Shown here: one piece after another, positions 10,801-17,650 of the stretch
How positions within the stretch are numbered: the stretch's first letter is position 1
How the letters are laid out: each line of letters begins with the position of its first letter
DNA from: Thermoguttaceae bacterium
GTDB taxonomy: Bacteria; Planctomycetota; Planctomycetia; Pirellulales; Thermoguttaceae
Direction: 5' to 3'
Assembly: GCA_029975295.1 (NCBI GenBank)
Contig: JARKPK010000003.1
Coordinates: 1 to 64,000, forward strand
Length of the DNA stretch: 64,000 nucleotides
Position numbers and translations under genes: made by a program
Notes under the pieces: model-generated
Seen by the model: the letters and a program-made list of their open reading frames with translations, nothing else
What the model was told of the DNA's origin: nothing
The model's database searches: none

Positions 10801-11015
10801 ACCCGCCCGGTCCAGCGGACGGAGAAGGTGTCGGGATCAATCGCAGCGTTGGGACTGCCTGTGCCCCAGTCGAAGTTCACTTCGGCATCGACACGGGTGA
10901 GCTTCAACGTACCGAGCGAGGCCGTATCGAAATACTGAGCCGTCAGGCCGGCAGCCAAAAGCTGCCGCTCTTCGAGCCGTTCGAATTGCAGCCGTCGGAA
11001 TCGAGACTCGACCAT
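4860..11015 (-). CDS. Giant secreted heparinase II/III-type lyase with PA14, autotransporter-like repeats and dockerin
   Basis: About 2051 residues from the ATG at 11015; an in-frame TTG at 11087 is the alternative. The N-terminus carries the planctomycetal export-type motif FERLEERQLLA. Then follow two PA14 domains (about 25-330), a lyase region (about 360-900) with the heparinase II/III signature DSHGHLDAGSFVLDALG and AEGHNTLVINPG, a DNRLRE-like domain (ASADAFVRDGSYADQNF), passenger-type beta-strand repeats (LSGDNFYTGTTTVYQG, LAGENTYTGATNAKAG), an SbsA-like Ig domain and a type I dockerin pair (SGDGRVNVTDLSRI, SMDGRVNVTDLSRA). The last 192 residues before a 75-residue tail are shared with the next protein upstream. 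It probably cleaves an acidic polysaccharide (alginate, heparin or similar) at the cell surface. It likely forms an operon with the metalloprotease gene, whose stop is 87 bases upstream. Confidence 0.85.
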   Translation of the reverse strand: MVESRFRRLQFERLEERQLLAAGLTAQYFDTASLGTLKLTRVDAEVNFDWGTGSPNAAIDPDTFSVRWTGRVQPLYSEQYTFFVNADDGFRLWIDGQLIVSNWTPERPMELSGRIALAAGQWYDLKLEYFENTGNAGVQLYWASPSQPKQIIPSSQLDSVSMPDDRGSIQQEIWLGIPGTGLDALTSAAAYPNQPSARGYLIQFESVAAGWADSFGQRVRGYLVPDVSGVYQFAISGDERTALYLSTDADSANKTLIAWSDAPTGFREFTRFASQVSVPITLVAGQKYYIETLHKEDGGNDHFSVAWRTPGGTDWVVIPGDVLIPYGTDLTLPSQASILATLAAGRPRLLATPERWAWLAQQVTVPGQIKTWYDSIKSNADSILNQPVSQYVLDNRSTLLNVSRTVVDRVYRLAMVYRISSNPVYAERAWAELNAAAAFPNWNPSHFLDTAEMTHAFAIGYDWLYQYWTPERRAVIASAIVEKGLNQALPLYRNNSSWVAASSNNWNIVCNGGMILGALAVAEEYPALAAEILAKAVPSAAAILRHFSADAGGWYEGPGYWDYTTSYLVRMISGLETALGSDFGLSRIPGVAEAGRFALLDTGPAKLSYNFADGGAGNMRGPQLFWFARRFNDPLSAWHQRANGSGSPLDLLWYDARGTAPGTIEFRSDVQYRGDTSAYATQDVVTMRTDWNDANATFVGFKAGKVGDSHGHLDAGSFVLDALGKRWFYDLGADNYALPGYFGSNRWTYYRLRAEGHNTLVINPGSAADQKVGAITSIIRQQSNADAAMSIADLTSAYTGVTRVWRGIKLNRFDGSVLLQDEIEASAAADVWWFAHVKLDPSQVEISADGSSAMLTSGAERLWVKLLTPGAYLTVMPAAPLPTSPNPEGQNANAGFLKLAIHLPAVTNRQLAVLFVPLQAGQTTPLLLPQVQPLGQWRLDDDRRAWLGDIDGFAAGGSADAVYVDALWQSQVAAAFSRPLAGFDSLEPGRMAPFSFQFDVPAGQQVVDARLTLSFRATADASTDRIYFESTSGGFAWTDLGWTAPTTTAVARTLNLSQNLAWLQDGLLNVAVGPNVAVDWAVLDVKLAPKGLFSTTTLEASADAFVRDGSYADQNFATGSLTVKKDTGTGYNREAFLKFDLSGISDPVSAAVLCLTPLTLGATVEHQIYFMLDDSWTETDITWNNRPTGGSLWTSYQPTANQPLWIDVTELVRGQAVGDGVLTLKIASSIAGADLWATYASRENVQADLRPRLVVTTLAAPLDGVWRIDGDRRQPNENDSFRITFEGGYAVVSTDPAGVVPPMRRDIASLEQLIVNGQGGNDTIIIDSSRNLLMPGAGLVLNGGTGTDTLDLAGGREARRTTAGLLLDGALLADSGFELYRFGTARLVVSGATQTIGSDQAISKRTDIVVQSGGTLDLGGFATDAKTVTLVDGTIANGTLVGSSYTVQNGSISARLGGSGSLTKNTTGKVILSGDNFYTGTTTVYQGILNIRHARALGVGSAAVTVSCDGATNRYSTLEFEGPDFTVEGKPLNTTGNGVGGIGALRNINGSHTWIGNVTLTGGGGGSTYQSEAGELIIIGNITTSMADRTLTLRGAGNGAIVGTIQNGLTANLPVTKEGTGVWTLAGENTYTGATNAKAGTLILAGSLAGGAVSVSSGAVLAGTGTVGGTVTVSNNGRVAPGGAGAGGTLTVGGLTLSSTAQLDIDLRRPDDSDRIAVVGTLTLNGGKVNLAALEPLQQAIYPMISYGALAGSFGNLALGVQPPGAKYQLVHNTSAQAIDVSVDTPPVILQWYSANIHARGVGEAALPIADDGTFTEPRDGGIRRLVIVFNEPVDPASLAPAGVRIAGNDSAGQPLNLSSIALDISWRDGNTTAVVDFSAPLPDFARYLVRLEGVRDPAGNLLTGDNDRIFTALRGDVSGDGRVNVTDLSRINGKTGDPISTNDLLQVRADVSMDGRVNVTDLSRAWAFNGRDARFIADPVLTAGLLADELFVLSPGDENVVPISDPTVERQTLLGLYAAVGDGVDSFHLASVADAAETIVGAKRRLVGRF
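5088..5663 (-). repeat. Copy 1 of a 192-residue coding module (Ig-like plus dockerin) shared by two adjacent giant proteins
   Basis: It encodes 192 residues from TPPVILQW to NGRDARF. The module aligns without gaps to the module at 11577-12152; by hand count about 55 of 192 residues differ, about 70% identity. It contains an SbsA-like Ig domain (ARGVGEAAL, DDGTF, EPRDGGI, LPDFARYLVRL) and two dockerin calcium-loop repeats. Confidence 0.85.
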
Positions 11016-11102
11016 AGGGACCACCGTAGATCGTCGTCCGAGTGCCGATTGCCAACCTCGGCAAGGGCGAAGTATGCCTGTTGTCAACTTGTTGCCAACC
11101 GG

Positions 11103-14100
11103 TTACCGATTGTTTCGCTGCACGGCAAACCAAGCGGCCGGGGAGAATCGCTTCACGGCCGGTGTTTCGGCAAGGGTTGTTGCCAGATCATCCACGGGGC
11201 TGAGCAATCGTCGCCCGCCGGATCGTTCGGCCCACTCGGCGAACAGCCAATCGGTCAATCGGGCCGATGCTGCGGTTGCTTTCGCAGCTTGCGTCGCTGT
11301 CGTGGCCGAAGCTGCTGCCGATGCCGACGCTGCTACGACCGGCGCGGCTACAACCGACGCGGCTACCGCCGGCCCTGTGCGGAGGTTCGTGCCGCTCTCC
11401 GCCACAGACAACGAAACCGGGGCCGCATAAGCAATCGGCTCCGACGAGGATATTGTTGCTGCGGCGGTTGGCTCCGGGGGTGCCGGCGGATCGGCGGCCG
11501 ACAGTTCCGCGGCCGTCCCCAACGCGAATTCGACCGTTGCCTCGGACGCCGGCGCCGAGATCGCCGGATCGGCGATAAAACGGGCGTCGTGGCCGTTGTA
11601 TGCCCAGGCGCGGCTCAAATCGGTGACATTCACGCGGCCGTCCATCGACAAATCGGCGCGAACCTGTGTTGCGTTGGCGGTGGAGATCGGGTCGCTTGTT
11701 TGAGAATTGATTCGGCTCAGGTCCGTAACGTTCACGCGAAGGTCGCCCGAGGTATCGCCGCGCAACGCCGTTAGGATGCGGTCGTTGTCGCCTTCGAGCG
11801 GATTGCCGGCCGCGTCGGTTACGCCCACCAGGCGGACCAAATAGCGGGCGAAGTCGGGCAGGGCGGTGCTGAAGCTGATGACGGCCACGGTGCCGCCGGC
11901 CCGAAACGACGTTGAGACGACGATGGATGAAAGCTCGATCGGTTGATTGCTTGCATCGCGTCCGGCGATAAGCACGTTGCTCGGCCCGAGGCTTGCCGGA
12001 TTGATCGCCTCGCTGAATGTTACCAACAGCCGGCTGATGCCGCCGTCGCGCGGCTCGCTAAACGTGCCGTCGTCGGGAATCGTCAGGGCCGCCTCGCCCA
12101 CACCGCGGGCATGATCGTTGGCCGACTGCCACAGCAGGATCTGCGGCGGTGTGGCCAAGGCAACCGTCGCCGTTCCGCTCTTGCCGCTTGCCGTGGCGGT
12201 AATCACGGCTGTGCCGTCTTGCGACGGCGCCGTGTAGAGCCCGGCCGCAGTGATGGTTCCTAAGATCGCCGACCAAGCGAAGCTCGGTTGACTGCTCATG
12301 GCGTTGCCGAATTGATCGCGGGCGGATGCGGCGAACTGCTGTGTTTGGCCGCCGCGCAGCACGGCCGAGCCCGGCGTGACCAAGATCGACGTGAATGTTT
12401 GATTGACGGTAACGTTGACGGACGAAGCAACGCTCAGCCCACCCGAATCGGTGATCGTGGCTGTAAACGTATAGCTGCCGGCCGCGTAGAAGGTGGCCGT
12501 GGTGGTCTTCGCGGCGTTTGAACCGTTGACGCTAAAGGTGGGCGCCGGCGCGCCGGAGGGCAGGGCGGTGGCCGTCCATGTATAGGTTAGGTTCGCCTCG
12601 CCGTGGTCGTCGGCCCCGAGGACGGTGAGCACGGTCGTCGTGCCGGCAACGGTCGAGGGTGTGGCCTGGGCCGCGGTGGCCACCGTGGGCGCCGCGTTGC
12701 TGACGGTTACATTGTCGAACGTCGTTCGGCACAGCAGCGTGTCGTCGTGGCTGGTGACGGCCAGGCCGATATAGACGGTGGAACCCATGGAGATCGTTTG
12801 CGTGCCGATCGTCGTCCACGAAGAACCGTTCGACGAGCCTTCGAAGGTGAACGTGTTGCCGTTGCGCGTCAGCCGGACCCAATACGGGGCGGCGGTTGTG
12901 CCGGTGCCGGCCGAGGTCGAACTGCCGCCGGTGCTGGTGCGGTATTGCAACCGCGCGCCATTGGCGCTGGTGGGCGTTACAAGCGTCATCGCATAGCGGC
13001 TGTTGGCGTTGAGGCTTTCGCGGATCATCACGCCCGCCTTGGCCCAATCGTTGGTCGATTCGATGCTTGCCACCCGTGCGGTAATCGAGCCGTTTCCGAC
13101 CAGCGTTTGATAGACGAAATGGAACTCGTCGGCCGTGCTCCAAATGTCGGCCCCGGAGGCCAGCACGGTGAATGTGCCGCCGCTGAACTGGGCGGCGCCG
13201 CCGCCGCCGACCGCGCCGACATCTTGCGAAAGCCAAATGCCGGGCAAAGTCACAGCGGCTGGCGCGGCTGTAAAGAAGGCCGAATGGTAAAGACTTTGAC
13301 TGGTTGCGCTGCCGAGGTTCTTTTGGCCGATGACGCGATAGTAATACTCGCCCATCTCCGAGACGTTTGTATCGGTGTAGCTCGTTACGTTTGCCGCCAG
13401 GTTAGCCACGGTGGAAAATGTCTTTCCGTCGGTCGAACGTTCGATGCGGTAGCCGGTCTCGGAGGCCAAGTCGGTCCAGGTGAAGCTGAGGCGATTGGAA
13501 AGCCGTTCGGTGAACGTCAGTCCGGCAACGGCCTCCATCCGTGTGGCCGCGGCCGTGGAACTGGTCACAGCCGCATCGCCTTCGGCATCGAGCGTAACCA
13601 CCCGATAGAAATACTGCGTGGCGGACGAAAGCCCCGTGTCGGTGAACGACACCCCGTTGGCGGCCACGGTGCCGCGGGTGGTCCAGGTGCTGCCGTCGGT
13701 CGAACGCTCGATGCGATAACCGGTTTCTCCGCTGGCTTCGGTCCAGTTGAGCATCAACGAATTGGTGGCCAGCGACGAGATGGCGAAGTTGGTAACCGCC
13801 CCGGCCCGAGTTGTGCCCGAGGCGACTGCTGAAGGCAGCGACACGCCGGCGGCATTCCGCGCGCGAATGCGGAAGAAGTACTGTTGGGCGGGCGACAGGC
13901 CGGTTGCGTTGTACGTGGTAACATTGGCCGAGGTCGTTCCCACCTCGACGAAGTTCACCCCATCGCTCGACCGTTCGATCGAATAGCCGGTTTCGCTGGC
14001 CACGTCGGTCCAGCTCAGGGCAATCGACGACGACGTCCGCGTGCCGATGGCCAACCCCGTTGGGGCGTCGAGCGAATTCAGCGCCGGGCCCGGATTGAGC

Positions 14101-16031
14101 GTTCCGGTGAGGCTTACGTTGCTGAATTGCGCCGTGTTCAAACGGTTGTTGTTCTTCGAATCGACGACCAGGCCGACGTAGATCGTTGAGGCCATGCTGA
14201 TCGTTTGCGTCGAGCCGAACTGCGTCCAATTGACTCCGTTGCTCGAAGTGTAGGCCTTGAACGTGTTGCCAACACGTTCGAGTTTGAGCCAGATGGGGGC
14301 GAACGCCCCGCCGCTGTTGGTGCCCGAGGTGCTGCCGCCGGATGACGTTCGATAGAGCCATTGAGTGCCGTTGCCGGGCGTGGCGACGATGGCCGCGTGC
14401 TTGCTGTTGGCGGCCAACGACTCGCGGAACATCAGGCCCACTTTGGCCCAGGCTTCGTTGATCGAGATGCCATCGACGCGGACGACGATCGAGCCGTCGC
14501 CCTGGAGTTGCTGGTAGGCGAACGAGAAGGCGTCGCTGGCGCCCCAGATGTCGCTGCCCGATCCGCCGATGGTGAACGTGCCGGTGGCGGCATCGTAGGA
14601 GGCGAAGCCGGGCCAGCCGACCAACCCCACGTCTTCGTGGCTCCAGCCCGGGGCCATCGGATCGACGCGAAGGATGTACTGGCCCTGGTCGCCGTAGTTG
14701 CCGTGGCTTTCGACGACGATGTAATACGTGCCGGGCGCCAAGTCGAGGCTGATGTGTTGATCGTTGACCATCGTCGTCGGCGTGGCCCGCGGATCGCCGT
14801 CTTCGCGTGCGATGAGCGTGCCGCTGCCGTCGTACAGCGAGAGCTTCGCATCGACGCCCGAGGGATTCTCGCGGCCGAGGCTGATGTTGTAGCGCCCGGC
14901 GGCGGTGACGACGAAGGAGAAGGCGTCGGCATCGTTGAGCCGTTCGATGATGCCCACGATGCTTTGCGTGTTGCCGGTTAATTGCAGCGGCGTGGCGGCG
15001 GCGATGGTGTTGCCGAAGTCGTCGGGGCGGTAGCCGTCGCCGGTGTAGCCCGAGCCGGCGGCGCTTTTGATCCGATTGGCGATGGTGGCCATATCGTCTT
15101 GGATGCCGCTGGCCGAGGTGGAAACGCGGCTCATCGTCCATTTGTGGATGATGCCGGCGTAGTCCACGCCCATCAACGGGCCGTGCAACGAATCGAACTG
15201 TCCGGCGTATTCGGCCGTTTTGTTGCCCAGCAGGTCGTAAGTCGAAGTATGCCAGTTGCCGAAATTGTGGCCCAATTCGTGAGCGATGCCCGAGGTGCGC
15301 GACACGGCGTCGCCGCTGGTGTTGAACGACATCGCCACGTTGTTCGGGTACACGCCCACGTAGCTGTAACCGCCGCTGATCGAATTGGTGAGCACCTCCC
15401 AGGCGGTCGGCGTGGTGCTCACGTTGGGCTGGATGGTGGTGACGGTGACGTCGAACATGGCGAAATAGACGTCGATTTGCCGAACGCACTCGATGATGTT
15501 CGCCTGCTCTTGGGCGTTGAACGTGGTGGAATCGGCGTCGATGCTGTAGGGCGCCATGCCGCGGTAGCTGTCGCCATCGAAGTCGAGGAAGATCGTGCCC
15601 GCCGCCCCGGGCCGAGTGTTCATCAGGGGCAGACCGTCGGCGCGGAGCGTCCAAGTCAGATTGGCCGCGATGGCGATCGTTCCCCAGTCGCCGCCGGCTT
15701 GCGGGCTTTCGTAGATGAGCCAGTCGGGCGTGGCCAGTTCGTCGTGCCCGCCTAAATCGGATTCGGCTCCCAAGCCCAGCGAGTTGACGTCCAAAGTCGC
15801 TACGTCGGAGGGCAAGCTCGGCGGTTCGATTGTTGAGTCGGGCGCGTCGATTGCCGGCCAGAGTTCGTCGAAGGGCGAGTGCGCGCTGAGGCACAACCGC
15901 GCTTCAAGCGGCTCGAAGTTCAACCGGCGCCTGCGGTGCTTGCCGCGTTTGCCTTCGGACTTGCCGCGCGAAACGGAAGAAGAAGTCGGGCCGAGAACCA
16001 AGAGCCGCGCGAGCAACCAGCGAGAACGCAT
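11103..16031 (-). CDS. Giant secreted zinc metalloprotease with PPC, FN3, laminin-G-like and dockerin domains
   Basis: About 1642 residues from the ATG at 16031. The basic N-terminus with FEPLEARLCLSA is a planctomycetal surface-protein signal. HELGHNFGNWH (251-261) is the reprolysin/M12-type HExxHxxGxxH zinc site. After it come a PPC-like domain, a DUF1349-like concanavalin fold (GWSHEDVGLVG and following), three fibronectin type III domains (each with ETGYxIERS), a second DUF1349-like domain, PKD/Ig-like domains and the same 192-residue Ig-dockerin module as its neighbour. An Ala-rich linker and an RLTDWLFAEWAER tail end the protein. It probably degrades extracellular protein while attached to the cell surface. 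A consensus sigma-70-type promoter lies 160 bases upstream, and the lyase gene follows after 87 bases, consistent with co-transcription. Confidence 0.85.
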   Translation of the reverse strand: MRSRWLLARLLVLGPTSSSVSRGKSEGKRGKHRRRRLNFEPLEARLCLSAHSPFDELWPAIDAPDSTIEPPSLPSDVATLDVNSLGLGAESDLGGHDELATPDWLIYESPQAGGDWGTIAIAANLTWTLRADGLPLMNTRPGAAGTIFLDFDGDSYRGMAPYSIDADSTTFNAQEQANIIECVRQIDVYFAMFDVTVTTIQPNVSTTPTAWEVLTNSISGGYSYVGVYPNNVAMSFNTSGDAVSRTSGIAHELGHNFGNWHTSTYDLLGNKTAEYAGQFDSLHGPLMGVDYAGIIHKWTMSRVSTSASGIQDDMATIANRIKSAAGSGYTGDGYRPDDFGNTIAAATPLQLTGNTQSIVGIIERLNDADAFSFVVTAAGRYNISLGRENPSGVDAKLSLYDGSGTLIAREDGDPRATPTTMVNDQHISLDLAPGTYYIVVESHGNYGDQGQYILRVDPMAPGWSHEDVGLVGWPGFASYDAATGTFTIGGSGSDIWGASDAFSFAYQQLQGDGSIVVRVDGISINEAWAKVGLMFRESLAANSKHAAIVATPGNGTQWLYRTSSGGSTSGTNSGGAFAPIWLKLERVGNTFKAYTSSNGVNWTQFGSTQTISMASTIYVGLVVDSKNNNRLNTAQFSNVSLTGTLNPGPALNSLDAPTGLAIGTRTSSSIALSWTDVASETGYSIERSSDGVNFVEVGTTSANVTTYNATGLSPAQQYFFRIRARNAAGVSLPSAVASGTTRAGAVTNFAISSLATNSLMLNWTEASGETGYRIERSTDGSTWTTRGTVAANGVSFTDTGLSSATQYFYRVVTLDAEGDAAVTSSTAAATRMEAVAGLTFTERLSNRLSFTWTDLASETGYRIERSTDGKTFSTVANLAANVTSYTDTNVSEMGEYYYRVIGQKNLGSATSQSLYHSAFFTAAPAAVTLPGIWLSQDVGAVGGGGAAQFSGGTFTVLASGADIWSTADEFHFVYQTLVGNGSITARVASIESTNDWAKAGVMIRESLNANSRYAMTLVTPTSANGARLQYRTSTGGSSTSAGTGTTAAPYWVRLTRNGNTFTFEGSSNGSSWTTIGTQTISMGSTVYIGLAVTSHDDTLLCRTTFDNVTVSNAAPTVATAAQATPSTVAGTTTVLTVLGADDHGEANLTYTWTATALPSGAPAPTFSVNGSNAAKTTTATFYAAGSYTFTATITDSGGLSVASSVNVTVNQTFTSILVTPGSAVLRGGQTQQFAASARDQFGNAMSSQPSFAWSAILGTITAAGLYTAPSQDGTAVITATASGKSGTATVALATPPQILLWQSANDHARGVGEAALTIPDDGTFSEPRDGGISRLLVTFSEAINPASLGPSNVLIAGRDASNQPIELSSIVVSTSFRAGGTVAVISFSTALPDFARYLVRLVGVTDAAGNPLEGDNDRILTALRGDTSGDLRVNVTDLSRINSQTSDPISTANATQVRADLSMDGRVNVTDLSRAWAYNGHDARFIADPAISAPASEATVEFALGTAAELSAADPPAPPEPTAAATISSSEPIAYAAPVSLSVAESGTNLRTGPAVAASVVAAPVVAASASAAASATTATQAAKATAASARLTDWLFAEWAERSGGRRLLSPVDDLATTLAETPAVKRFSPAAWFAVQRNNR
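11577..12152 (-). repeat. Copy 2 of the 192-residue Ig-like plus dockerin module
   Basis: It encodes 192 residues from TPPQILLW to NGHDARF, exactly the length of copy 1, with no gap needed. Dockerin loops are SGDLRVNVTDLSRI and SMDGRVNVTDLSRA. In loop 1 the usual Gly after Asp is Leu, which could weaken calcium binding. Confidence 0.85.
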
Positions 16032-16409
16032 AATGGGCTTTCGAAGTAGTTCGGCCTGGAAATCGGCAGAACAGCCCGTCCCGCAGAACGCTGAGATGCG
16101 GCCTGCGTCTCCCGCTGCTGTTCCGGGCCATTTTCTGCGGCTTTTTGATGGGAACCGCAATTCCCACGTGCCCCAAGACGAATAGCGCGACTGATTATGG
16201 CCCGGCCAAGAAAAAGTGTCAATGAAAATCGCGGGCTTAATTAGTGGTCGCGTTCGAAGCCCTCGAGCGCAATTTCTTGAAGCTCGGATCGCGGTGAGAA
16301 CACAACGGTTGATCGGCCGCACGCCGTAACGCAACCGGCCCCGAGATCGGCCTCACCCGTTGCGGGCCGTTGCTTGTGGATTTCAGGCGGCGGGCGGCAG
16401 CGGCCGAAC
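16032..16409. other. Noncoding gap upstream of the metalloprotease gene
   Basis: It holds the promoter at 16194-16222 and an untranslated leader of about 155 bases. I see no gene in the rest. Confidence 0.6.
16194..16222 (-). promoter_or_regulatory. Consensus sigma-70-type promoter for the metalloprotease gene
   Basis: On the minus strand a perfect TTGACA (16222-16217), an exact 17-base spacer and CATAAT (16199-16194, 5 of 6) form the best housekeeping-type promoter on this strand. Transcription would start near 16187 and give a leader of about 155 bases before the ATG at 16031. Confidence 0.7.
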
Positions 16410-16934
16410 TCAGCGGTTCTGGATCGGCAGGCTCAAGTCATCAATTGGGGCCTCGCGGCTGACGGCAAGCACGGTCCAGCCGGCGGCGGGCACGTGGGCG
16501 AAGTGGAACTCGGCCCAGGCGGCCCTACGCGACGGGTCGTCGGTTTCGCTGGCGGGCGATGTGTCGAAAACCTCGGGCGATTCGCTTTCCTTGGGCGAAC
16601 GCCAGAAGGCTGTGGCGTGGTTGGCGCCCAGCCCGCAGGTACCGTAGTAACGCTTCGCTAAGTCGAACAGTTCACGGCGGATGCTTAGCGCCGCGAGTCG
16701 GAAAAAGGCGCGGGCGTCGGCCAACGCGTGGTACAGCCGGAGCAGGGCGTTCTGCAATCCGTCGTCGGTTTGCTCCCACCGATGCACGCGCGGCCAACCG
16801 CCGAGCATTTTTCGCGTCATCGCTTCTAGCTGACGGGGGAGAACGCAGCGCAGGCCGCTTCCGGGCTGATGGGCGGCGAACTCAGCCCGGAGGCGGCACG
16901 GAGGCCGCCCGGAGGTGGCGCTGAATCGCTCCAC
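16410..16934 (-). pseudogene. Truncated planctomycete-type ECF RNA polymerase sigma factor, region 4 missing
   Basis: The middle of this 174-residue reading frame is ECF sigma region 2 as in planctomycetes: MTRKMLGGWPRVHRWEQTDD, LQNALLRLYHAL, FFRLAALSIRRELFDLAKRYYG, GLGANHAT. The linker ends with DDPSRRAAWAEFH, where family members continue into region 4 (an HTH that binds the -35 element). Here the frame goes instead to unrelated residues and stops, and I find no region 4 in other frames. A few residues also seem missing between LADA and RAFF, where relatives usually have about six more. It probably cannot act as a complete sigma factor. The N-terminal 38 residues show no similarity I recognise. 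Confidence 0.6.
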
Positions 16935-17027
16935 ACGACGGGCGAAGACAAAGAGACCGCAATCGCAGCAGGGAGACGGAACGCGTGCCTCACGGAATGA
17001 CTCCGCGTCCCGTTCTTCTCGGCTTCT

Positions 17028-17570
17028 TCAGGAAGCTGTTGCGTCTTCCCCTTGCCGCTCGGTGTGGTTTGGTCGGCGAACGGTCTCTTTCCGAAAGATC
17101 GTGAAGCCGGCCTTGAGGTAGTTGGGCAACGCAGCCGGGTGATCGTCGGTGCAGGTGTGCAGCCAGACCCTTCGCGGGCAAGAACTCCAGGCCTTGGCCA
17201 CCGCCCACTGAAGAAACCACTTTCCCAGACCCTTTCCGATGAAGCTTCGAATCAAGCCGAAGAAGGCGAGTTCCACATCGTCCGGCCGACGGCGGTCGAT
17301 CTCGGCAAAGCCGGCTGCAACTCCGTCGGCTTGAAGAACGTGCAACTCGTTGCTCGGATCGTCGATGATGGCGGCCAACGCCTGATCCGACATTTCCTTG
17401 CGGCTGTACCAATGGAACTCCGCACCGACGGCGTCAAACAACGCCCGATAGTAGGGCACGGTCGGGTTCTCAACATGGACCACGGCCAAGCCGCCGCGCG
17501 GCGTAGGGGGCGTTCCGGTCGGCGGCGCAAGCATCTCCAGATAGAAAACGTTCACCAAGTCGTTCGCCAT
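17028..17570 (-). CDS. GNAT-family N-acetyltransferase
   Basis: 180 residues from the ATG at 17570; in-frame ATGs at 17612 and 17624 are possible alternative starts. The GNAT core is clear: GFAEIDRRRPDDVELAFFGL (strands 3-4), the acetyl-CoA loop FIGKGLGKWFL (motif A), and VWLHTCTDDHPAALPNYLKAGFTIFRKE (motif B). The N-terminal FVNVFYLE-like segment and PTVPYYRALFDAVG resemble a group of bacterial GNATs of unknown substrate. It acetylates a small molecule or protein in the cytoplasm; the acceptor cannot be told. The gene follows the fucosidase gene on the same strand within 80 bases and may be co-transcribed. Confidence 0.85.
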   Translation of the reverse strand: MANDLVNVFYLEMLAPPTGTPPTPRGGLAVVHVENPTVPYYRALFDAVGAEFHWYSRKEMSDQALAAIIDDPSNELHVLQADGVAAGFAEIDRRRPDDVELAFFGLIRSFIGKGLGKWFLQWAVAKAWSSCPRRVWLHTCTDDHPAALPNYLKAGFTIFRKETVRRPNHTERQGEDATAS

Positions 17571-17650
17571 GAGCGGCTCTTCAGGAATAGGAAATCGTCG
17601 CGGCCAATCCATGGGGCGGTCCATCTGCCGAACGGCCGCCCTCGCAACGA

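Noticed and set aside
13402-15894. 830-residue minus-strand frame inside the metalloprotease gene
   Set aside because: Overlaps the protease in another frame, is extremely rich in Arg and His, and shows no recognisable domain.
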